Source of the DNA: Burkholderia multivorans ATCC BAA-247
GTDB taxonomy: Bacteria; Pseudomonadota; Gammaproteobacteria; Burkholderiales; Burkholderiaceae
Direction of reading: 5' to 3'
Assembly (NCBI RefSeq): GCF_000959525.1
Contig: NZ_CP009832.1
Coordinates: 372,001 to 436,000, forward strand
Length of the DNA: 64,000 nucleotides
The notes under the pieces were generated by a model. The model was not told the origin of the DNA. It did not search any database and worked only from the letters and a program-made list of their open reading frames with translations. The position numbers and the translations under genes were made by a program. Below, piece after piece: positions 58,574 through 64,000 of the stretch (within the stretch, counting starts at the first letter, position 1; every line of letters starts with the position of its first letter).

Positions 58574-59197
58574 GTGGCACGTTATATCGGCCCTAAAGCC
58601 AAGCTGTCCCGCCGTGAAGGCACCGACCTGTTCCTGAAGAGCGCGCGTCGCTCGCTCGCCGACAAGTGCAAGCTCGACAGCAAGCCGGGTCAGCACGGCC
58701 GTACCTCGGGCGCACGTACGTCCGACTACGGCACGCAGCTGCGTGAAAAGCAAAAGGTCAAGCGTATCTACGGCGTGCTGGAGCGTCAGTTCCGCCGCTA
58801 CTTCGCCGAAGCCGACCGCCGCAAGGGCAACACGGGTGAAAACCTGCTGCAACTGCTCGAATCGCGCCTCGACAACGTCGTGTATCGCATGGGCTTCGGC
58901 TCGACCCGCGCTGAAGCGCGTCAGCTCGTCAGCCACAAGTCGATCACGGTGAACGGCATCGTCGCGAACGTGCCGTCGCAGCAAGTGAAGGCAGGCGACG
59001 TCATCGCGATCCGCGAAAAGGCGAAGAAGCAGGCACGTATCATCGAAGCGCTGTCGCTGGCCGAGCAAGGCGGCATGCCGAGCTGGGTTGCAGTCGATGC
59101 GAAGAAGTTCGAAGGTACGTTCAAGCAAGTGCCGGAACGCGCCGACATCGGCGGCGACATCAACGAAAGCCTGATCGTCGAATTGTATTCGCGTTAA
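58574..59197 (+). CDS. rpsD: 30S ribosomal protein S4
   Basis: 207 residues. A primary 16S binder and, in E. coli, the alpha-operon repressor. The S4 RNA-binding domain is visible as [20 protein letters not shown] at about 96-115. The rpoA hairpin lies just downstream. Confidence 0.97.
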   Translation: MARYIGPKAKLSRREGTDLFLKSARRSLADKCKLDSKPGQHGRTSGARTSDYGTQLREKQKVKRIYGVLERQFRRYFAEADRRKGNTGENLLQLLESRLDNVVYRMGFGSTRAEARQLVSHKSITVNGIVANVPSQQVKAGDVIAIREKAKKQARIIEALSLAEQGGMPSWVAVDAKKFEGTFKQVPERADIGGDINESLIVELYSR

Positions 59198-59208
59198 TCC
59201 GATTGACG

Positions 59209-59260
59209 GCCGAGGTACCCCGATTGCGTGCAGCAAGGGGTGACCTCGGCTGTTTATTTT
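59209..59260 (+). terminator. Terminator-like hairpin between rpsD and rpoA
   Basis: GCCGAGGT (59209-59216) plus CCCC pair with GGGG plus ACCTCGGC (59243-59250), with small internal mismatches, then TGTTTATTTT. The tail is imperfect, suggesting partial termination. Confidence 0.6.
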
Positions 59261-59321
59261 CAGGGTGTTACCGGTCAGCCTTATCGGTGTAACGAGCCGA
59301 GGGTATTGAAAAGGAAAACCT

Positions 59322-60299
59322 ATGCAAACCAGTTTGTTGAAACCCAAGATCATCGCCGTGGAATCGCTGGGCGAGAACCATGCGAAGGTGGTCATGGAGC
59401 CGTTCGAGCGCGGCTACGGCCACACCTTGGGCAATGCGCTCCGTCGCGTGCTGCTGTCGTCGATGGTCGGTTACGCGCCGACGGAAGTCACGATTGCGGG
59501 CGTGGTGCACGAGTATTCGACGCTCGATGGTGTGCAAGAGGACGTCGTCAACCTGCTGCTGAACCTGAAGGGCGTGGTGTTCAAGCTGCACAACCGCGAC
59601 GAAGTGACGGTGACCCTGCGCAAGGAAGGTGAGGGCGTCGTCACCGCCGGCGATATCGAGCTGGCGCACGATTGCGAAGTCATCAACCCGGATCACGTGA
59701 TCGCGCATCTGTCGAAGGGCGGCAAGCTCGACGTGCAGATCAAGGTCGAGAAGGGGCGCGGCTATGTGCCGGGCAACGTCCGTCGCTATGGCGAAGACAC
59801 GGCCAAGATCATCGGCCGCATCGTGCTCGACGCATCGTTCTCGCCGGTTCGCCGCGTGAGTTACGCGGTCGAAAGCGCGCGTGTCGAGCAGCGTACCGAC
59901 CTCGACAAGCTCGTGATGAACATCGAAACGACCGGCGTGATCACGCCGGAAGAGGCGATCCGTCAATCGGCGCGCATCCTCGTCGACCAGCTGTCCGTGT
60001 TCGCGGCGCTGGAAGGCACGGAAACCGCTGCCGAGGCACCGTCGCGCGCACCGCAGATCGATCCGATCCTGCTGCGTCCGGTGGACGATCTCGAGCTGAC
60101 GGTCCGTTCCGCGAACTGCCTGAAGGCCGAGAACATCTACTACATCGGCGATCTGATCCAGCGCACGGAAAACGAGCTGCTGAAGACGCCGAACCTCGGT
60201 CGCAAGTCGCTGAACGAGATCAAGGAAGTGCTCGCATCGCGCGGCCTGACGCTGGGCATGAAGCTCGAGAACTGGCCGCCGGCTGGTCTCGACAAGTAA
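59322..60299 (+). CDS. rpoA: RNA polymerase alpha subunit
   Basis: 325 residues. The N-terminal domain assembles the core enzyme; a linker near 235-248 leads to the C-terminal domain that reads UP elements and activators. That domain has [18 protein letters not shown] with the arginine equivalent to E. coli 265. Followed by a strong terminator, then rplQ. Confidence 0.98.
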   Translation: MQTSLLKPKIIAVESLGENHAKVVMEPFERGYGHTLGNALRRVLLSSMVGYAPTEVTIAGVVHEYSTLDGVQEDVVNLLLNLKGVVFKLHNRDEVTVTLRKEGEGVVTAGDIELAHDCEVINPDHVIAHLSKGGKLDVQIKVEKGRGYVPGNVRRYGEDTAKIIGRIVLDASFSPVRRVSYAVESARVEQRTDLDKLVMNIETTGVITPEEAIRQSARILVDQLSVFAALEGTETAAEAPSRAPQIDPILLRPVDDLELTVRSANCLKAENIYYIGDLIQRTENELLKTPNLGRKSLNEIKEVLASRGLTLGMKLENWPPAGLDK

Positions 60300-60323
60300 G
60301 CGCGGTAGTTGCTGAAGCTGGCA

Positions 60324-60365
60324 AAGATGCGGATTTTCCTTTAAAATCCGCATCTTGCTTTTTTT
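60324..60365 (+). terminator. Strong terminator between rpoA and rplQ
   Basis: A perfect 14-bp stem (60324-60337 with 60343-60356), CCTTT loop, then GCTTTTTTT. It would stop most transcripts before rplQ unless antitermination or a separate promoter helps. Confidence 0.88.
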
Positions 60366-60438
60366 CGTTACCGGCCCGTGCGCCCGTTCGGGGTGCGATA
60401 GAAGAGCTGGATCAAAACTTTGAATCAAGGAAACTGAA

Positions 60439-60834
60439 ATGCGCCATCGTCATGGTCTGCGGAAACTGAACCGCACGAGCAGCCACCGTCTGGCTATGCT
60501 CCGCAACATGTCCAACTCGCTGATCGAGCACGAAGTCATCAAGACGACGCTGCCGAAGGCGAAGGAACTCCGTAAAGTCGTCGAGCCGCTGATCACCCTC
60601 GGCAAGAAGCCGTCGCTCGCGAACCGTCGCCTGGCGTTCAACCGCCTGCGCGATCGCGATTCGGTCGCGAAGCTGTTCGACGTGCTCGGTCCGCGTTTCG
60701 CGAACCGTCCGGGCGGCTACCTGCGTATCCTGAAGTTCGGTTTCCGCGTCGGCGACAACGCACCGATGGCACTGGTCGAACTGCTGGATCGTCCGGAAGT
60801 CGACGAAACGGAAAACGTGCAAGAAGCGGAATAA
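60439..60834 (+). CDS. rplQ: 50S ribosomal protein L17
   Basis: 131 residues, at the tunnel exit. It starts [17 protein letters not shown] and retains the [16 protein letters not shown] segment. It is 139 bases after rpoA and has a terminator of its own downstream, ending the ribosomal cluster. Confidence 0.97.
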   Translation: MRHRHGLRKLNRTSSHRLAMLRNMSNSLIEHEVIKTTLPKAKELRKVVEPLITLGKKPSLANRRLAFNRLRDRDSVAKLFDVLGPRFANRPGGYLRILKFGFRVGDNAPMALVELLDRPEVDETENVQEAE

Positions 60835-60857
60835 GCTTCGGTACGAAGCAGTAACCG

Positions 60858-60892
60858 AAAGGGCTGAGCGATTGCTTGGCCCTTTTTGTTTT
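60858..60892 (+). terminator. Terminator after rplQ
   Basis: AAAGGGC pairs with GCCCTTT, and an inner AGC pairs with GCT, with a mismatched step between, followed by TTTTTGTTTTT. Confidence 0.8.
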
Positions 60893-61046
60893 TCGGGCGC
60901 CGGCTGCGATCGATTGTCGCAGCGTGCCGCCGGCAGCCGCGCTCGCGCTGCGCTACGATACGGGGCGACAAGCGTGGGCCGCGGCGTGCGGCGAGTTGCC
61001 GTCGCCGGATGCGCGCCGGCCCCGCGAGCGAATCAGGAGGGCGCGA

Positions 61047-61373
61047 ATGGTGGTAGTACTGATGCTGACGACGGTGCCGGATGCCGCGACCGCCGCGACG
61101 CTGGCCGACGGTGCGCTCGGTGCGCGGCTCGCCGCGTGCGTGTCGGAACTCGGCGCGATCAAGTCGCGCTATCACTGGCAGGGCAAGGTCGAGACCGCCG
61201 ACGAGATCCAGCTGCTGTTCAAGACGAGCGCCGTTCGCGCGCTCGAACTGGAGCGGTTTATCGTCGCGCATCATCCGTACGACACGCCCGAAATCCTGTC
61301 GTGGCAGGCGACCGCATCCGACGCCTACGGTCAGTGGGTGGCCGGCGAAACTCAACGTCTCTTTCATGTTTAA
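61047..61373 (+). CDS. cutA: CutA1 divalent-ion tolerance family protein
   Basis: 108 residues. A trimeric ferredoxin-like fold protein; its link to copper tolerance is indirect. Family features: VVVLMLTTVPDAATA at the start, then RLAACVSEL and SRYHWQGKVETADEIQLLFK. A canonical AGGAGG precedes the ATG. The 3' end overlaps dsbD by 8 bases. cutA-dsbD is a conserved pair (in E. coli too). Confidence 0.93.
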   Translation: MVVVLMLTTVPDAATAATLADGALGARLAACVSELGAIKSRYHWQGKVETADEIQLLFKTSAVRALELERFIVAHHPYDTPEILSWQATASDAYGQWVAGETQRLFHV

Positions 61374-63210
61374 CGGTATGGCGCTTCCCGTGCGCGCGCG
61401 TGCGCTGCAATTCCTCGCATTCCTGTTGTCGGTGCTGTGCATGCTGGGCGGCATGTCGATCGCACGCGCGGCCGACGATTTCCTCGATCCGGCGGTCGCG
61501 TTCAAGTTCAGCGCCAGCGAAGCGCCGGGGCAGGTCGACGTCCGCTTCAAGGTCGCGGACGGCTACTACCTCTACCGCGAGCGATTCGCGTTCGCGGTGA
61601 AAAGCGGCCAGGCGACGCTCGGCGAGCCGCAACTGCCCGCCGGCCATGTGAAGTTCGACCAGACCTTCGGAAAGAACGTCGAGACGTATCGCGGCGACGT
61701 CGTGATCCACGTGCCGGTGAAGCAGGCGGCCGGGCCGTTCGAGCTCGCCGTCACGTCGCAGGGCTGCGCGGACGAAGGCATCTGCTATCCGCCCGCCGAG
61801 CATGTCGTGAAGATCGACGGCGCCGCGCTCGGCACTGCGTCGAATGCGGCGGGCAATACGGCCGCGCAGGGCAGCTGGTTCGACAAGGTCACGAGCGCCG
61901 ATTTCGCGCAGTCGCTGCTCGAAGGGCGGGGCTTCTTCACGATCGTCGCGTTGTACTTCGTCGCAGGCGTCGTGCTGAGCCTGCTGCCGTGTTCGTATCC
62001 GATGATCCCGATCGTGTCGGCGATCATCATCGGCCAGGGCACGCGGGCGACGCACGCACGCGGCTTCGCGCTGTCGCTCACGTACGTGGTCGGCATGGCG
62101 CTCGTCTATACGGTGCTCGGGATCGCCGCGGCGCTGATCGGCCAGAGCCTCGGTGCATGGCTGCAGAACCCGTGGGTGCTCGGCGCATTCGCCATGCTGC
62201 TGACCGCGTTCGCGGTATCGCTGATCTCCGGCAAGGACATCGCGTTGCCGCAGCGCTGGCAGAACGGTGCGGCCGAAGCGTCCGGCGCGCGTCAGGGCGG
62301 TCACTTCGCGGCGGTCGCGGCGATGGGCGCGCTGTCGGCGCTCGTCGTCGGCGCATGCATGACGGCGCCGCTGTTCGCGGTCCTCGCGTTCATCGCGCAT
62401 ACGGGCAACGCATGGCTCGGCGGCGCCGCGTTGTTCGCGATGGGGATGGGGCTCGGCGTGCCGCTGCTCGTCGTCGGCGTGGGTGCCGGTACGCTGCTGC
62501 CGCGCGCGGGCGCGTGGATGGACGGCGTGAAGGTGTTCTTCGGGATCGTGCTGCTCGCGGCCGCGCTGTGGATCGTATGGCCGGTGCTCGGCGGCGGATT
62601 GAAGATGATGCTGGCCGCGCTGTGGCTGCTCGTCGCCGCGGCGGCGCTCGGGCTGTTCACGCCGAATGCGGGTGCCGCCTCGATCTGGCGCCGGCTCGGA
62701 CGCGGTCTGGGCGCGGCGCTCGCGATCTGGGCCGCGACGCTGCTCGTCGGCCTCGCCGCCGGTTCGACCGATCCGGTGAAGCCGCTCGCGGTGCTCGCGT
62801 CGCGCGCGGCGGCGACCGGCAACGATGCAGCGGCGGCCGCGGCGCACGAGGGTCCGGCATTCGCGTCAGTGCGCTCGAGCGGCGAGCTCGATGCGCTGCT
62901 GAAGAGTTCCGCGCAGCCGGTGATGCTCGACTTCTACGCCGACTGGTGCGTGAGCTGCAAGGAGATGGAGCACTTGACGTTTACCGACGCGCGCGTGCAG
63001 GCGCGGCTCGCGCAGCTGCATCTCGTGCGTGCGGACGTGACGGCCAACAATGCGGACGATCAGGCGCTGCTCAAGCGCTTCGGCCTGTTCGGGCCGCCGG
63101 GCATCATCTTCTTCGATCGCAACGGCAAGGAAATCGCGCGCGTGGTCGGCTATCAGGCCGCGGAGACGTTCCTGCGCAGCCTCGATCGCGCGGCCGTGCC
63201 GACCGTATAA
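61366..63210 (+). CDS. dsbD: Thiol:disulfide interchange protein DsbD
   Basis: 614 residues. It carries electrons across the inner membrane from thioredoxin to periplasmic partners. An N-terminal leader (about 1-36) precedes the alpha domain with Cys134 and Cys140 (GCADEGIC). The membrane domain has Cys209 (LLPCSYP) and Cys331 (VGACMTAP). The C-terminal thioredoxin-like domain carries CVSC at 528-531. All six redox cysteines are present. An ATG at 61378 is an alternative start; neither has a strong ribosome site, so translation is probably coupled to cutA. Confidence 0.95.
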   Translation: MFNGMALPVRARALQFLAFLLSVLCMLGGMSIARAADDFLDPAVAFKFSASEAPGQVDVRFKVADGYYLYRERFAFAVKSGQATLGEPQLPAGHVKFDQTFGKNVETYRGDVVIHVPVKQAAGPFELAVTSQGCADEGICYPPAEHVVKIDGAALGTASNAAGNTAAQGSWFDKVTSADFAQSLLEGRGFFTIVALYFVAGVVLSLLPCSYPMIPIVSAIIIGQGTRATHARGFALSLTYVVGMALVYTVLGIAAALIGQSLGAWLQNPWVLGAFAMLLTAFAVSLISGKDIALPQRWQNGAAEASGARQGGHFAAVAAMGALSALVVGACMTAPLFAVLAFIAHTGNAWLGGAALFAMGMGLGVPLLVVGVGAGTLLPRAGAWMDGVKVFFGIVLLAAALWIVWPVLGGGLKMMLAALWLLVAAAALGLFTPNAGAASIWRRLGRGLGAALAIWAATLLVGLAAGSTDPVKPLAVLASRAAATGNDAAAAAAHEGPAFASVRSSGELDALLKSSAQPVMLDFYADWCVSCKEMEHLTFTDARVQARLAQLHLVRADVTANNADDQALLKRFGLFGPPGIIFFDRNGKEIARVVGYQAAETFLRSLDRAAVPTV

Positions 63211-63260
63211 CGAACGAACCGCACGCCAGGCGATGTCGCCGCACGCGATCGGGCGCGCAC

Positions 63261-63302
63261 AAAAAAACGGCGGAACACCGAAGTGTTCCGCCGTTTCGTT
63301 TT
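63261..63302. terminator. Bidirectional terminator, dsbD / hemB
   Basis: A perfect 14-bp stem (63265-63278 with 63283-63296) with a CGAA loop, flanked by an A run on the left and TTTCGTTTT on the right, serves two convergent genes. Confidence 0.93.
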
Positions 63303-63324
63303 GCAGCCGCGCAGGGCGCGCCGA

Positions 63325-64000
<676 letters not shown>

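Overview
The window is a high-GC stretch of core chromosome that looks like Burkholderia, most likely the Burkholderia cepacia complex. The evidence is the 16S rRNA gene at 18871-20404, including its V3 loop and the Ile/Ala tRNA spacer, the strong G/C bias at third codon positions, and the gene order tyrT-glyT-thrT-tuf-trpT-secE-nusG-rplKAJL-rpoBC-recQ-rpsLG-fusA-tuf-S10-spc-alpha. No genus-level database search was possible, so the assignment rests on recognition alone.

Positions 1-18240 are metabolic and mixed in strand. They hold the start of a secreted YbhB/PEBP-like protein, pyrE, maeB (malic enzyme), a very large fused indolepyruvate ferredoxin oxidoreductase, a tiny secreted peptide gene, hppD with a divergent Lrp-type regulator, a GNAT acetyltransferase, and a phenylacetate block read on the minus strand (paaA-B-C-D-E, a DUF1835 gene, a TetR regulator). 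A divergent SGNH esterase closes the section. Several of these genes act on aromatic 2-oxo acids or phenylacetyl-CoA. The oxidoreductase could supply the substrate of the Paa epoxidase, and the TetR protein probably acts on a perfect 16-bp palindrome inside the paaA promoter.

Positions 18380-24136 hold one complete rRNA operon: tandem promoters, boxA, 16S, tRNA-Ile, tRNA-Ala, second boxA, 23S, 5S and a strong terminator. About 1 kb without a recognisable gene follows. A tRNA-Tyr/Gly/Thr-tuf unit then leads through tRNA-Trp into secE, nusG, the L11/L1 and L10/L7-L12 genes, rpoB and rpoC, ending in a terminator at 39167. RecQ helicase is inserted before the str operon (rpsL, rpsG, fusA, tuf).

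Positions 46199-60834 are the contiguous S10, spc and alpha ribosomal protein clusters with secY, infA, rpmJ and rpoA. Within this long plus-strand run there are internal promoters before rplC and rplN, and several terminator-like hairpins, so expression is probably adjusted step by step. The window ends with cutA, dsbD and the 3' part of hemB.

I found no phage, insertion sequence, CRISPR array or defence system. Most of the window is ordinary and well conserved. The items most worth a second look are regulatory: the paaA operator, the hairpin overlapping the rplN promoter, the alpha-operon hairpins, the two near-identical tuf genes, the gene-free kilobase before tyrT, and the small secreted peptide gene.
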